Shown piece after piece: positions 11,989 to 23,298 of a DNA stretch of 64,000 nucleotides. The notes under the pieces are model-generated. The model had not been told where the DNA came from. It did not search any database and saw nothing but the letters and a program-made list of their open reading frames with translations. The DNA is taken from assembly GCA_011033025.1 (NCBI GenBank), contig WFMF01000063.1, positions 494,572 through 558,571 on the forward strand. The letters run 5' to 3'. The position numbers were made by a program, and so were the translations under genes. The first letter of the stretch is position 1. Each line of letters opens with the position of its first letter. The DNA is from Beroe forskalii (Eukaryota > Ctenophora > Nuda > Beroida > Beroidae).

Positions 11989-13325
11989 TTTGTAATCGAG
12001 CGGTCTGCACACATATATGCGTTACGAAATGAATGAAATCATTGACCACACTACCCCTCCTGTAATCTCAATCCAATAAAACTATCAAACTAAAGACAAA
12101 CTAGGTAGTAATAGTACATCAATTACTGAATTTTGTAATTGTATATTAATTTTCTGCACCTAATTTAGGCTATAAAATCGAAGGATCTGGAGTTCGTTAA
12201 GACGTTAAGTCGTTTTTCTTAAATCTAAGTATTGAGCTTTCATTTCATGAATGTAATTCAATACCAAGAAAAATTTCTTTCGATATACGACGAAACAATG
12301 AAAATCACGTAGTAATACCAACAAAAATCACAATTATAATAATCATACTATGTAATATTATATCACACTGAGCAAAGCTTGAAAACAAGTACAAACAGCA
12401 CAAAAATTAAAACTGCTACTTGAAGAATTTATACCTCTTCGATTTAAAAGGGTAATTAATTCACATGAATTTTTCCAAAAGATAGAATTTAACTACGCGG
12501 AACATTGGCCGTGTAATTCTACAGTGCCTTTTGGGAACAGCGTCCTTTTCAAGACCCCTGTAGGTGACCTTCAAATTCAAAGCAATTCTACTGAATACAA
12601 ACTAAACTATATCATAGTATCATAGCAATAACATAACAATCATTCAGATTAATTGAGTTACTGTAATTCAGTAATTAAATACAATTATATTTTTTGCCTC
12701 GTGAGTTGCAGTTAGGATGCCACAACTTCACAATATCATACCAAGTCCACCGGTATGTCGTTATTAAAGAATGCCAAATAATGATTGCTATTTAAGTATA
12801 ATACAATTATATTTTGATCGAATAACTTCATAAAGGAGATATTTTAAATAGTTGATTAGGTAAGCATGTTATTAGACTTAAAATTGATAGTCGAATAAAT
12901 TTTTACATAAAAAAGTGGATTTTTAAAAAGCAAACGTATACACAACTGTTAGAAAGGCTACGTTAGAGAAAATATTTTTATTTAAAATTAATTTGAAATA
13001 AATTTTTCACATGCCCGATCATCAATATTATCATTAAATTAGAAATCAAATCCATGTTAAAAATTTATCCAGGTTCAAAAAGACCACAAAATTTCACATT
13101 TCAATCATATCAACATAATATAATGCAAGAAGTACAGTACAAAGTTTATAATCCTCAACTTTCGATAATGAAAATAATTCTCCTTTCCATTACCTCTATT
13201 GTTTCAACAAATTATTTCAATGATATTCATATTCAGCACACTAATATATCATATTAATTGAATTCAATCAATACACAATTTCGACATGATCACACTTGTG
13301 TGTCAGCTCACTGAACCTCTCTCCC
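11989..13325. other. AT-rich region, probably Vav 3' UTR and downstream DNA
   Basis: Just downstream (minus strand) of the stop at 13326. A minus-strand AATAAA lies near 12980, which would give a 3' UTR of about 340 nt. Otherwise very AT-rich with no supported gene. Confidence 0.4.
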
Positions 13326-13608
13326 TCATGAACCAGGCAAGCTTCTGTAAGGCACGAGCAGCTTGGTCTGGAGATCCCTGAAGACCTGGCCCAGGGTGCT
13401 GGTTTGATAGTGCTTCACTAGATCCACGATGGAAGTAAAGGTCCGGGAGGGGGCCAGGCAGTATGTCTTATTCTCCTCCGAGTACACCACTTTGATGTGT
13501 TTTACCAGGAAGTTGAACTTCACGTCTATGGAGAACTGGCCCAGACGGTTCTTGGATTCACGGACGAGGTAGCAGCCGTCAGGGACCGTCACGGGCTCCA
13601 ACATCATC
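13326..13608 (-). CDS. Vav-family exon: SH2 domain body, possibly C-terminal
   Basis: The acceptor CCCCGTTTCAG lies immediately before 13608. The exon's first base completes the codon left by the exon ending at 15779 (AG+G = Arg), then continues through the SH2 domain. YLVRES carries the phosphotyrosine-binding arginine of the SH2 FLVR motif. KHIKVV, the TFTSIVDLVKHY helix and LGQVFRDLQTKL follow in Vav order. Vav proteins are Rho/Rac exchange factors activated by tyrosine phosphorylation; the SH2 recruits them to phosphorylated receptors. The frame reaches TGA about a dozen residues after the SH2 fold. Either this family member ends here, without the C-terminal SH3 of vertebrate Vav, or an unrecognised donor near the end leads to another exon. 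Strand, spacing and phase match the neighbouring exon. Confidence 0.85.
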
Positions 13609-15778
13609 CTGAAACGGGGATGGGGTTAGATAATACGTTGTTTGGGAAGGTGTGAGGGAAATGAATCATTCATAAAGATGCTATACATTACAATATGAAC
13701 AAACAACAACAACTTCAAAAATGGAAAGAAATCCATGTATTAGATTTTTACAATTATACTGTTTTGACTCTTATAAGGATCAGCCACGTTCTTCAGTATA
13801 GAACAAATTTGTTGTCATGAGGTAAAATCTATTCTTAGAAACATATTATTATTTTCTAAAAATACCGAGATGATGTACTAGTACGGATACATTCTGTTCA
13901 GCTGTTCTAACTAGAAGCCATAAATATCGTGCGCTGTAACTTACATTATGTCGAACAATAATTCCTGGATATTTTGATATATACTTGAATACAAGGCTCA
14001 GTCATTCATAATATCTAGATCATCATATATACTCATTCAACAAAAACACGACAATACAATGAGAGAACAGAATACAATACACATTTTCGCTCATTCTGTA
14101 TCCCTGAGTAAAGCCATGCCTGCCTCAGTTATACCCCATACAATAATTACCAAATTAACACTTATTCACACAAACGGTAGGTTACTTCCCTCCCTACATT
14201 TTAATTACTCACCCTAGTATATATAACACATTGATAAGGTGGGAGAGTGTGATACATATGTTGTTATTACATAGGGCTCATCATCTGTTGCGGCCGTACA
14301 TTTTAACAGTGTCAGATAAGTATGTGACGACGACTCGGCACACAGGAACACACTGTTAAAGTGTTGGAGAGACAGAGCGAGACAAAAGGGCAGGATGAAA
14401 GTGACAGAGAGAGAGGCTCAAAGACAGAACGAAATGGAAATAATCCTCGATCCAGGCAGGGACAAGATGACAGAATGTAGATAGATTGTGAGGACAGAAT
14501 CTTCAATTCGATTCAGGGAAGTTAAACTGAACGGCAGGGGACAGAGTAGTTCTACTCAAGTTGGCAGAAGAATTATTCTCCAAGATGATCATGTAATCTA
14601 TTATGGAGTGCTCTCTATTGCACTGTAATTGATAAGAGATGTGAATATGACATAATCAGTCATGATTAGCTGGGTTTTAAAGCATATATGACACTTTCAC
14701 AGTTATCATTGTAGCAACATGACAACATCTATAATCAGAAGTTTAATAACACTGTTAGACCATATGAACACCTAGTTGCACTTGATATGTTACTTGGAAT
14801 GAAGCCAGTATTCCATCATGTTAATATAGTGTCAACTAGTAAACACATTGCATCACCCTGATTAACTCATTGAGAGCCTGATATCATGATGTCAACTATT
14901 CTTAGTGCAATACGTAACCAACACTGGTGATATTGACAACCAGAAAGACTTTGGAAGATTACTTGTATTACTCGAGCACTCATCAATTATTATGGAACAA
15001 TGAACATAGTCCATAAGTTGACGTGAACATCTTAGGGGGCATTCACGTTTCAGAATCTGGGTACGTTTCAGAATCTGAGTACATTATCTTCGTTGTAGAA
15101 TGTGTTTGCTCCTTATACTAAGCTATGAAGATTCTATGATCATAATATAGCCAAATGCCCGGTTACATGCCCGGTTTGAAGTCACGAGTGAAGGAAATTC
15201 ACATGAGTTCAAGTTAAGAAGATATACATTCGGGAATATTTAACCTCGTTTCCGTAATCTTCTAATAAATGCATAACAGCTTTAAATGTACAAATTAGGT
15301 CTTGAAAAACTTGAACTTCACTAGATACCATTATCAACATGAAGTTGAAGTCTTATTTATATTGATAATATTATGTATTAAATACGGGACTATCAGAATA
15401 TTTATAACGTATTTATAATTTGAGATTTCATGAAAATGGCGTATCGTCTTACAGCAGTCTTGTTCAATGCTGGTTTCAAGGACAACGCTAAAGATAACGG
15501 CTCTCTTACAAATTCTGTTGTGAGAATGTCGAATACATTCATAATTTACAATGGTACACGGTATACATTGAATAGGTATGAATTACAAATGGGTATGACA
15601 TGTCGTGTCATATGAAATGAAACTCTGTTGATTGCAAAAAAATTTGCGAATGTCATCGTGAATTGACACAATCAATCAAAAATCAATTAACTGGAATCTG
15701 AAAAACAGACTGATTAACTTGAATACGCTAATTGTTTTAACCCGGACATAATCTCAAATTATGTCTGATAAAACTGAC
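13609..15778 (-). other. Vav intron
   Basis: A 2,170-bp intron bounded by the donor GGCGGCAG/GTCAGT at 15779 and the acceptor TTTCAG at 13608. AT-rich; contains a purine-rich GACAGAGAG tract near 14370-14415. No internal gene is supported; open frames inside it lack coding character. Confidence 0.7.
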
Positions 15779-16002
15779 CTGCCGCCATTTCGGTCCATCT
15801 CCCCCACGAACCAGGAGTAGTCGTATAACTTGTGTTGGGAGTTGATGGAGGCAGACCTACTGGAGACTGTGGAGGCAGTGGAGGCGACGGAGTCCTGCCT
15901 GCTCAGGGAGTACATCTTTACGTTCTCCGAAGGGAAGTAGCCGATGAGACCCGAGGATTGACTCTTCCCTTTCCAGTACATTGGGTGGTCTTTCTTAGTC
16001 AC
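15779..16002 (-). CDS. Vav-family exon: end of N-terminal SH3, linker and start of SH2
   Basis: A 224-bp exon with acceptor CATCACTTCAG before 16002 and donor GGCAG/GTCAGT after 15779. It encodes the end of an SH3 domain (YWKGKSQSSGLIGYFPS then ENV, equivalent to the conserved W...G.FPSNYV strands), a Ser-rich linker of about 30 residues, and the first SH2 strand with its invariant tryptophan (YSWFVGEMDRNGG). Order SH3-linker-SH2 with this SH2 start is diagnostic of Vav rather than Nck or Grb2. The exon ends with two bases of a codon completed by 13608. Upstream exons (rest of SH3, C1, PH, DH and CH domains) should lie at higher coordinates on the minus strand, but none could be recognised before the mobile-element block at 17.8 kb. 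Confidence 0.88.
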
Positions 16003-16215
16003 CTGAAGTGATGGATGGGTTTAACATAGGAGCCAGCCAAGAAGGGCCGTTTAAGTCGTACATTTTCTATCTCATTCGTTACAATGAATACGCAATTCTC
16101 AAAATAATGTAATGTCTGAATTCAAGCAGCATATTCATATCAGATTGTACATGATGCAAGTGGTCAGAAAGTTGATGTCAGCCGTGCTCTTCACCAATTT
16201 TTTCTGTAGTTTAAC
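16003..16215. other. Probable Vav intron
   Basis: AT-rich, nothing supported. The start of an intron upstream (in gene sense) of the 16002 acceptor. Confidence 0.4.
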
Positions 16216-16379
16216 TACCCTCCGAAGCGTGCGAAGTGTAGCTTCCCCGAAGTGTCCTCGTACCAGGCATGGTGTGTTGTCGACGGACGTTGCCCCGTCT
16301 ATTTCTTCTGACTGGATGGCGAGGTTGCAAAGTGACGTCCAAATGTGGAACGTTGCGCCGCGCGCGAGGGTAGGGTAAC
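16216..16379. repeat. Short relative of the 35.5-kb palindromic element
   Basis: GACGTCCAAATGTGGAACGT and GAGGGTAGGGTAAC near the right end are the reverse complement of the left end of the element at 35523. GGACGTTGCC plus TATTTCTTCTGAC near the middle match its right end inverted. This looks like an internally deleted copy. Confidence 0.6.
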
Positions 16380-16601
16380 ATCCTACGAGGTGCGTTAAAT
16401 AGGGATTTCTTCGTCAATTTAATCAGAAATAGTGGTTAACCTGTTACAAAAGGTCAGGTTTTTGGAAACACCATACAGTTAGGTTATGTACATATAAGTC
16501 TGGGCTCTTTATTATCTATGATAATAATGTCGCTTTCGTAAGCCCGCATAGTTGTGTGCACGCGCGCGGCGCTTCCCCCTGTTCTGACTTCTGGGGAAGC
16601 G

Positions 16602-16860
16602 AGCCGTGCAAAGGGTATGTGTCCCATATAACTCTGGCTGAGTGACGTCACAGACCTAAAGGTCAAATTTTCTGTGTCTAAACCTAGCCATGACCCTAAC
16701 CAAAGCCTAACATAATCCCTAACTTAACCTAACAAATCCGACCTAATGCCTAACCCTGGTCCTTAAAGCGCTAGGTGCGCTTAACTATATTTTTCTGCCT
16801 GACGTCATTATCATAGATAATGAAGAGCCAGGAGTTATATGGGACACTAGCCGTGCAAAG
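16602..16860. mobile_element. ~235-bp MITE flanked by a 12-bp direct repeat
   Basis: The inverted ends TGTCCCATATAACTC(C)TGGCT and the reverse complement AGCCAGGAGTTATATGGGACA are flanked on both sides by AGCCGTGCAAAG (16602-16613 and 16849-16860). The interior contains TGACGTCA on both sides and a block of CCTAACC-type degenerate repeats (16690-16760). A second inverted pair, TTATTATCTATGATAAT, joins 16510 with 16822. Confidence 0.65.
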
Positions 16861-16889
16861 CAGACAGGGATATACGTGTTTAGCAAGAT

Positions 16890-17045
16890 GTCGCTCAGAA
16901 ATATAAATTTAAGCGCACTCGGCACTACGGCACTGCTAGTTCCCCTAACCAGGGTGTCGATACGACACCCCTTTAGCGCTTGCCGCGCCGCGCACTCCGT
17001 GCGCGTAACCAGGGCCCTGGTTAGGGCAACACTGCTAGGCAGCAC
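16890..17045. repeat. Cluster of short perfect hairpins
   Basis: Consecutive stem-loops in about 150 bp: GGTGTCGATACGACACC, GCGCACTCCGTGCGC, TAACCAGGGCCCTGGTTA and a GCTAGGCAGC stem. Stems differ from each other, but each is self-complementary with a tiny loop. Comparable clusters occur at 22.05, 37.85, 46.1, 47.2, 47.55 and 50.7 kb. Confidence 0.6.
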
Positions 17046-17800
17046 CTCGTTCCCAAGTTTTAAACACTGCCATTCGAATTGATTGGATACTTTTTAACCG
17101 CATCAAAAAAATTCAAAAGTCAAAATTTATGTGCAAAAATCAAATATTCGAAAAAAATGATAAAGTCTGAGCAGTTAGTTTTTGAATTTTGTTCCAGTGT
17201 TCCGTTTTGATTGCAAGATGATGTTAATTCTGACAACTTATTCTCATATTTGATGTGATTGATCATTGATGCAGTGAACAAACAACTTTCAATAAAGTGA
17301 TCTAACCCACACTAATCTAACTATTCTATTGCCAGTTTCAAGATTTTAAAAATCTCTTCTTCAGGAACTCCATATAGTGCAATTACACAACATTCTCAAA
17401 TTTGATTGTAAATAGTAGTGTTGTTAAGTTTAAAAATCATACTGACACTGACATTGGATACAGGAACTGTCTTCGAAATCTGCAACACCTACATCAACAC
17501 CTACATCAGACTTGCCAGGCTAGGCCATATCCGAACAACCATAGGGACAAATGTTGGTTTTATACCTTAAGGTTCAAGAAGACATTTCCTTGCCTCTGAC
17601 TTTCAATGCCAGCACAGTACTGTTTTATCTCAATTTAATTGTGCATACCTTGTAACCTTAACGGTTAATTTCACAACTGCAGTTACTGCTGTTTTCACTG
17701 ACTCAACTTTGATTAGAGACCAACCTCTGCCACAATGTTTCTTGACTGAATGATTGGATCACTGTTTATTAGTCTCATACTGATACTGATTGGCTATATA
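17046..17800. other. AT-rich non-coding DNA
   Basis: The first 110 bp (CAGCACCTCGTTC then GCATCAAAAAAATTC) resemble sequence at 22090-22310 and probably mark a dispersed repeat. The remainder has no supported feature. 17795-17800 is the left TATATA target duplication of the next element. Confidence 0.4.
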
Positions 17801-18232
17801 CTGGGTGAACTGCAGTTCATATGAAGTCGCCGCGCACTTCATATGAATTCATATGAATTCATATGAGTTCATATGAATGCGTTTACCAGTTCAATAAATT
17901 TTTATATGAATGAACTTCATATGAACTTCACATGAATTCATATGAACTTCATATGAACTCCATCAAGTTCATAAGAACTTCATATAATTCATATGAATTC
18001 ATTAAACACGGATGAACTAGTTCACCAAAATTTAGTGAACTGAGATGCATATGAATTCATATGAACTCATATGCATTCCAGTTCGCTTTGAATTCATATG
18101 AACTAGGAAGTTCATCTCGCGGACTCCAGTTCAACGGAGTTCAACGCAGTTCAACGGAGTTCAACGCAGTTCAACGCAGTTCAACGGAGTTCAACGAATT
18201 CATCTCGAAGTTCATCTAGAAGGTCAAAATGA
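17801..18232. repeat. Left arm of the TTCATATGAA fold-back element
   Basis: An array of TTCATATGAA and AATTCATATGAACT words, interrupted by AAACACGGATGAACTAGTTC and ending in 10-bp units CAGTTCAACG/GAGTTCAACG at 18123-18195. It matches 20963-21375 in inverse order. Confidence 0.9.
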
Positions 18233-18239
18233 TAACTTA

Positions 18240-18660
18240 ACAGATATTTCGGGCATGGATCAAAAACATGGAACAGCGAAACCACGAGGGGCGGCACCGC
18301 AGTGCCTTGCAGTGACCCCAGGGCAGTGCCATGGTGAAGCCACGAGTACGCCACTACTGGGCAACGATGAAGCCACGGTGACATCATGGCAGTCAGCAGT
18401 GCCACTGTGAAGCCATGGCGTCTTCATGGCTTCGTCGTGGCGCCACAGTAGGCGTCCTCGGCCACACCATAGCACTGCCCTGGCGTCAACGTCGGCGCTA
18501 CCAATACCATGGGGCCCTTTGTGGCGTTGCTGCTCTGATCTATGCCCGATAAGTCTCTCATTCCGGTTGACTGCTGAGTGACGTCACCTATTGAAAGGCT
18601 TTTTTCAATGTTAAAGAGGCCGTTAAACTTCACCAAATTAGCTGCATCTTGATCCATTTC
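18240..18660. other. GC-rich tract inside the fold-back element
   Basis: Irregular repeats of GAAGCCA(C/T)G and GCAGTGCCA. The minus strand is open for about 77 codons (18424-18657) beginning DQDAANLVKFNGLFN, which looks coding-like, but no family is recognised. Short inverted pairs (ATCGGGCAT) link 18250 with 18548. Confidence 0.35.
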
Positions 18661-18834
18661 ACTAAAAGGGCTTCCAAAATCAAATATTGGCCATTAAATT
18701 TAAACCCCTCTTTAAATAGTTAAATCAGACTCAAGTCTTGAGCTCTTCGTATTCTTGTTAAGTGTACAGTCACGTGACAACTAAAAAAATTTCACTTTTT
18801 ACGTCATGAATTAACTCGAGTCACTCTACGACCA

Positions 18835-18980
18835 GTTTCTCGACGACTCAAATCGACTCGATGACTCGACTCGGGTTGACGGCTCTCGGCTCGACTCGAC
18901 GACTCGGCGACTCGACACGGCCTCGACTCAGCGACTCAACGACTCGATTTCGGCGAATAAAAATCCGGCGACTCAAAGAA
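18835..18980. repeat. CGACT-rich simple repeat
   Basis: Irregular tandem of CGACT/GACTCGGCGACTCGAC-type words on the plus strand. Confidence 0.7.
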
Positions 18981-19164
18981 TAAACTTTCGACGATTTGGG
19001 TCTGGAGTAGAGTCAGTGCATTATTAGGAGTGTCGAGTCCAGTGAATCAGTGGGGAGTCAGTCAGTCAGGAGATAGATCAGGAGTGGGTAGAATTAGAAT
19101 TAGGTCGAGGTAAGTGGAATAGTCGGTGATTAGATGGGGTGGGGTGGGTGGAATTAGAATTGGG

Positions 19165-20300
19165 TGAGGAAAACCCCTTTTTTTTTAAAATTAAAACCTT
19201 TAAAAAAAAACTAAAATTGCCTTTTTTTTTAAAAAAAAGGGGGGGGCCCAAAATTTTTTTTTTATAATCCCTAGCTGACCTTTTGGTTTTTTGGCGTTGG
19301 CCGATTTTATAGTTTTTTAAAACCGCCGGGTAAAATGAACCCCAAGGGGTGATTTTCGGGGGGGAAAAAAAAATTTTAAGGGGGGATGGAAAAAAGGAAT
19401 AGGAAATTGGTGAAAATCAAAAAAAAAAATAAATGGGAAAAAAAGGGGGGGTGGAAATGGGAAATTAAGGGGGGTTTGGGGGGGTGGTGTGGGTGGGGGG
19501 TGGGATGGGGGGGGGGGGGGAAAGGGGGGGTGGTGGGTCGGTGGGGGGGGGGGGAAAATTAAGAAAATAAGTGGGGTGGGTAAAATTAAAAAAGGGGGTT
19601 GGGGGGTGGGGGTGGTAGTGGGGTGTGGGGGGGTTATGGGGGGGGGGTTTAGTGGGGGTTGGGAAAGGGGTTTTAGGGGGGTGGTGGAGAAAAAAAAAGG
19701 GGGGTGGGTTTGGGGGTGGGGGTTGGGGGTCAGGGGCGTAGAGGGGGGGTAATTTTTGGGTTGGGGGGGGTTAAAAGGGGGGAAAGGGGGGGAAAAATTT
19801 TTTAAATTAAGGGGGGGGGGGGGAATAAATTTTGGGGGGGGGAAAAGTGGGGGGGGGGTAAAATTGGGGGGGGGGGGGTTTAAAAAGGATGGGGGGGAAT
19901 TAGGGGGGTCGGGGGGGGCCGGGAGGGATGGGGGGGTCAGGGGGAAAAAATTAGTGGGGTAATTTAAAAGTTGGGTTGGGTCGGGGGGGGGTTTTTAAAA
20001 AGGGGTAAATTAGGGGGGGTGGGGGTATTGGGGAAAAAAATTGTCGGAAGTGTGGTTTTAAAAAGGAGGTCGGGGAGTCGTAGGGTCAGGTGTGGGGAAA
20101 GAAATAAATTGGGGAGAAATGGGAATAAATTAGTGAAGAGGGGGCGGGGGGAGTAATTTTGGGAAAGGTCGGATAATGGTGAAAAGGTCGGGGGGGGGAA
20201 AAGGGGAAAAAGGGAAAATTTGGGGAAAGGGGGGTGAGTTGGGTAGAGTTGTAGGTAAAGGGGAGTCAAGTCATGGCCGTTGTTGGGTAAAGTCATTGAC
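19165..20300. other. G-rich low-complexity stretch, probably unreliable consensus
   Basis: Runs of G, A and T of 5-12 bases dominate, almost without C. The preceding GGGGTGGGTGGAATTAGAATTG pattern fades into it. It looks like a degenerate G-rich minisatellite whose homopolymers were not resolved. Open frames here (Gly-rich on plus, Pro/Phe-rich on minus) are composition artefacts. Confidence 0.65.
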
Positions 20301-20525
20301 CCTGGCCCTATTTAATAAATTTTTTTATTTCATTTTTTTTTTTCTAATAGCTATTAATTGGGAAAATTTTGGGAAAGGGGGGGGTTGCGTAAAAAAAGTG
20401 CCCCAAATGGAGGGGAGGGTAACACAACGTAACCTAAACTAAAACTGTTTTGTTCTGTACTTTTTTACAGCAACATATACAGTCGTTTAGGTCTATTCTG
20501 GGCAGTATCCAAGTTGCCCGACACA

Positions 20526-20660
20526 CTTAGTGGAATTCCACTATCGAGTTAGTGGAATTCCACTATCGAGTTAGTAGACTTCCATTAACTGATAGTGGAC
20601 TTCCATTAAGAGATAGTGGAATTCTACTATGAGTTAATAGACTTCCACTATCTCTGATGG
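20526..20660. repeat. Palindromic minisatellite AGTGGAATTCCACT
   Basis: About five units of 22-28 bp with the core TTAGTGGAATTCCACTATCG and variants such as ATAGTGGACTTCCATTAA. The core is a perfect palindrome. Confidence 0.8.
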
Positions 20661-20962
20661 GCCTTATTAGCTGAATTAGGGGACACCTTATTACCACGAA
20701 ATAGTATGCAGATTGCAGATGATAGTATAAATAGGAGTGTTTCCCAGCACTTTCCATCGCATTCACCATGATTCCCATTCTACAACAACAGCTTATCTCC
20801 ATCTCTACGGCTTCAGGCTCTCCATGCAGCAGTTCCTCACCCTCATCTTATACTTCAGCATCAAGTGCATGACGAACATCGCCATCTCACAGCTGGATAC
20901 TGCCCTATTCTGTTGCAAAGCTAAGTTTTCCAAAATAACATATGTTGTTCGCATTGAGTGAC

Positions 20963-21375
20963 ATGAACTCAGGTGAACTCAGGTGAACTCCAGTTCAACG
21001 CAGTTCAACGCAGTTCAACGTAGTTCAACGCAGTTCAACGCAGTTCAACGCAGTTCAACGGAGTTCATCTCAAAGTTCATCCCGTAGTTCACTTAAATGA
21101 ACTAGTTTATTCATATGAATTCATATGCATCTCAGTTCACTAAATTTTGGTGAACTAGTTCATCCGTGTTTAATGAATTCATATGAATTCATATGAAGTT
21201 CATATGAACTTGGTGGAGTTCATATGAAGTTCATATGAATTCATGTGAAGTTCATATGAAGTTCATTCATATAAAAATTTATTGAACTGGTAAACGCATT
21301 CATATGAACTCATATGAATTCATATGAATTCATATGAAGTGCGTGGCGACTTCATATGAACTGCAGTTCACCCAG
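20963..21375. repeat. Right arm of the TTCATATGAA fold-back element
   Basis: Inverse of the left arm: CAGTTCAACG repeats at 20990-21062, then TTCATATGAA words, ending ATGAACTGCAGTTCACCCAG at 21375. Confidence 0.9.
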
Positions 21376-21384
21376 TATATAGCC

Positions 21385-21715
21385 TACTGATTAATGATGA
21401 TTATAGTCTCTGCAACAAAATGAAAGAAGCTGATTTTTAATAAATAAATCTGATTTTAATAAACTAACTCAGTGAACATTTGAGGTTTGCTAACAACCCT
21501 ATTGCCCCTAGTTCCAGTGAAGAGGCTCTAGCTCTTATTTCTTGAATTTTAACTTTTGTATATTACTCAATTTTAATAAATTTATATTTTATAGGTTGAT
21601 GATGGAGTAGAATTCCGAGAATATTCCCAATGTCAGTTTATTAAAATCAGATTTATTTATTAAAAATCAGCTCCTTTCATTTTGTCGCAGATGATATAAT
21701 CATCATTAATCAGTA
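21385..21715. repeat. Inverted repeat, ~85-bp arms
   Basis: ACTGATTAATGATGATTATA, AAAATGAAAG and TTTTTAATAAATAAATCTGA on the left (21385-21475) recur inverted at 21625-21715 around a ~150-bp AT-rich spacer. Probably a MITE abutting the fold-back element. Confidence 0.75.
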
Positions 21716-22494
21716 TCTGTCACAATGGAAGCAATCCTTCTGGAATATCTTCCGTTATTCAAGTTATGTCCTTTTTCCATCTTGAGATCTTAAATTCTAA
21801 GTTAAGGAAATGTCAAAAGTTTTCGAAAATCCACAGCACATCATTAAACAGTGGTAGCATAATAGAAAGCACTGGCATAGAACTGATCATAATCTGCATG
21901 TGCAAAAAATTGGTTTCCATAGCAACAGCTTATTAACAGTGTGACTTAGCCAGGTTTAGCCTTCATTTCTCTTGATATTTTCTTGGCAAGCTCAAATTTA
22001 AACTGTGTGCCTGCATTAATCATGTGCTCTTACCAAATTACCAAGACTAGCAGGCCCGTTGGGCCTGCAAATTCACAGCTCACTCGGCGCTGCTACGCAG
22101 CACCTTGTTCGCAAATTATGAACCCTACAATTCAAACCGGCTAAATATTTTTTACTGCTTAGAGAGCAAGTTAAAACGTTTAAATGATACGATAAACTTT
22201 AAATCAGGAGCTTTCGAAAATCATGTGATTATCGTCATGTGATTATCGTCGTCAGCTGCATCAAAAAATTCCAATCAGGTCAAAAGTTATAGAGCACCAA
22301 AATTAAAACAGCATTAAACAGAAATGAACGTGCGCACTTAATCTGCACGTGCAACTTTTACCATTGCGCGGGCGTTGCCATGGGGCATGACGTAAAAAAA
22401 CAGAATCTGCAAAATTATAAGTAAGATTATATAAGGTTATCATTATAATACAATCATCCCAAATTCTAACTAGGTAATAATGTTTCACTTCCAT
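21716..22494. other. Non-coding interval with a hairpin near 22050
   Basis: GCAGGCCCGTTGGGCCTGC at about 22050 is a perfect hairpin. GGCGCTGCTACGCAGCACC follows. 22090-22310 resembles 17030-17150. No gene. Confidence 0.4.
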
Positions 22495-22640
22495 GGTCTT
22501 TTTTATGCAGACTGCTCCTCACAATTCAGATTGGTCATTAAGCCTTTTTTGGACCTAGGACCACCCTCTCAATGAGTTTCACAAGGAAAGTAAGATTAGA
22601 TACAGGCCTGAAATTGTTCAGAGTATTAACATCAAGATGG
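22495..22640 (-). pseudogene. LINE reverse-transcriptase fragment
   Basis: The minus-strand translation contains DVNTLNNFRPVSNLTFLVK and KLIERVV, the conserved NFRP(I/V)SNL segment at the start of the RT domain of CR1/jockey-type LINEs. A degraded QSAxKKDH segment follows with in-frame stops. It abuts the copia remnant at about 22645, so it is a short relic, not a functional gene. Confidence 0.8.
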
Positions 22641-22647
22641 TCACCTT

Positions 22648-23298
22648 TTAGCATGTCTTGTCAAGCTTCTCCAAGGTTTCAATAATATCTTTCCCATTAG
22701 GAAGATTAGCTGCAGTGATGAAGGGTTTCAGCTTGTTGGCAGAGCTGTGTGCAAAGTACCAATGCAAATGGGCAGCACATTTTCTGGTATCATCTGGATT
22801 AACCATGAATGTTGACTCAATCTCCTTTGACTCTTCAGGAAATTTGTCTCCACATCTTCCAATTGGTATCACAACATGTCCAGATTTGGTAATTTGCAGG
22901 TTCTCTTCACCATCTCCCATGTACACTTTGTCAGCTTCCATGTCAATGATGAGCTTCATGTTTTTCATGGATTCTCTTGACAAGAGAAGTGGCACATCAT
23001 TTTCCACAACCTGAACTGTAGGTAACATGTCTTTCCCACATATTGTAATGGGTATGATCTTCTTCTCGAGAGCAGTGACTGCTTCTCCATCTCCAAACTT
23101 GAAGGATTTGGATCCTTTCTCAGAGTGGATTTCTGCTTTCTCTAAGTCAGTGAGGGATTCTTCATAAACTTTGAGCCAAGTCTTTCCACAAACTGTTGAG
23201 GATGCACCTGTGTCTAAGAGTGCCTTGTTTGTGGTTTCACCAATGAGAAAAGTAGTTCCTTCTTCATTGAGAGTGAAATCTGACTTGAAAAATGTCAC
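22648..23298 (-). pseudogene. Ty1/copia protease and start of integrase (truncated)
   Basis: About 216 codons continuing the gag frame after one in-frame TAA. LLDTGASSTVCG is the catalytic motif of a retroviral-type aspartic protease (Asp-Thr-Gly). Near the C-terminus, AAHLHWYFAHSSANKL begins the His-His-Cys-Cys zinc domain preceding copia integrase, reaching LDKTC before a stop. Integrase core, RT and RNase H are missing. In an intact element, protease would cut the Gag-Pol polyprotein. The break at 22648 coincides with a switch to LINE sequence, so this is a truncated copy. Confidence 0.85.

Larger units (their letters stand above)
17801..21375. mobile_element. 3.6-kb fold-back element with TTCATATGAA arms
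   Basis: Inverted arms of about 410-430 bp start at CTGGGTGAACTGCAGTTCAT (17801) and end at its reverse complement (21375). TATATA occurs directly outside both ends (17795-17800, 21376-21381), a plausible target duplication. The arms consist of TTCATATGAA-type palindromes, then 10-bp CAGTTCAACG repeats. The interior holds a GC-rich tract (18240-18660), a CGACT-rich tract, a poor-quality G-rich stretch and a small palindromic minisatellite. No transposase is visible, so this is a non-autonomous or composite fold-back element. Confidence 0.85.

Noticed and set aside
12901-13257. Small AT-rich frame at 13054-13257
   Set aside because: Asn/Ile/Lys-rich chance frame in AT-rich DNA downstream of the Vav stop.
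19489-20442. Gly-rich and Pro/Phe-rich proteins in the G-rich stretch
   Set aside because: Produced by homopolymer runs and probable consensus error.
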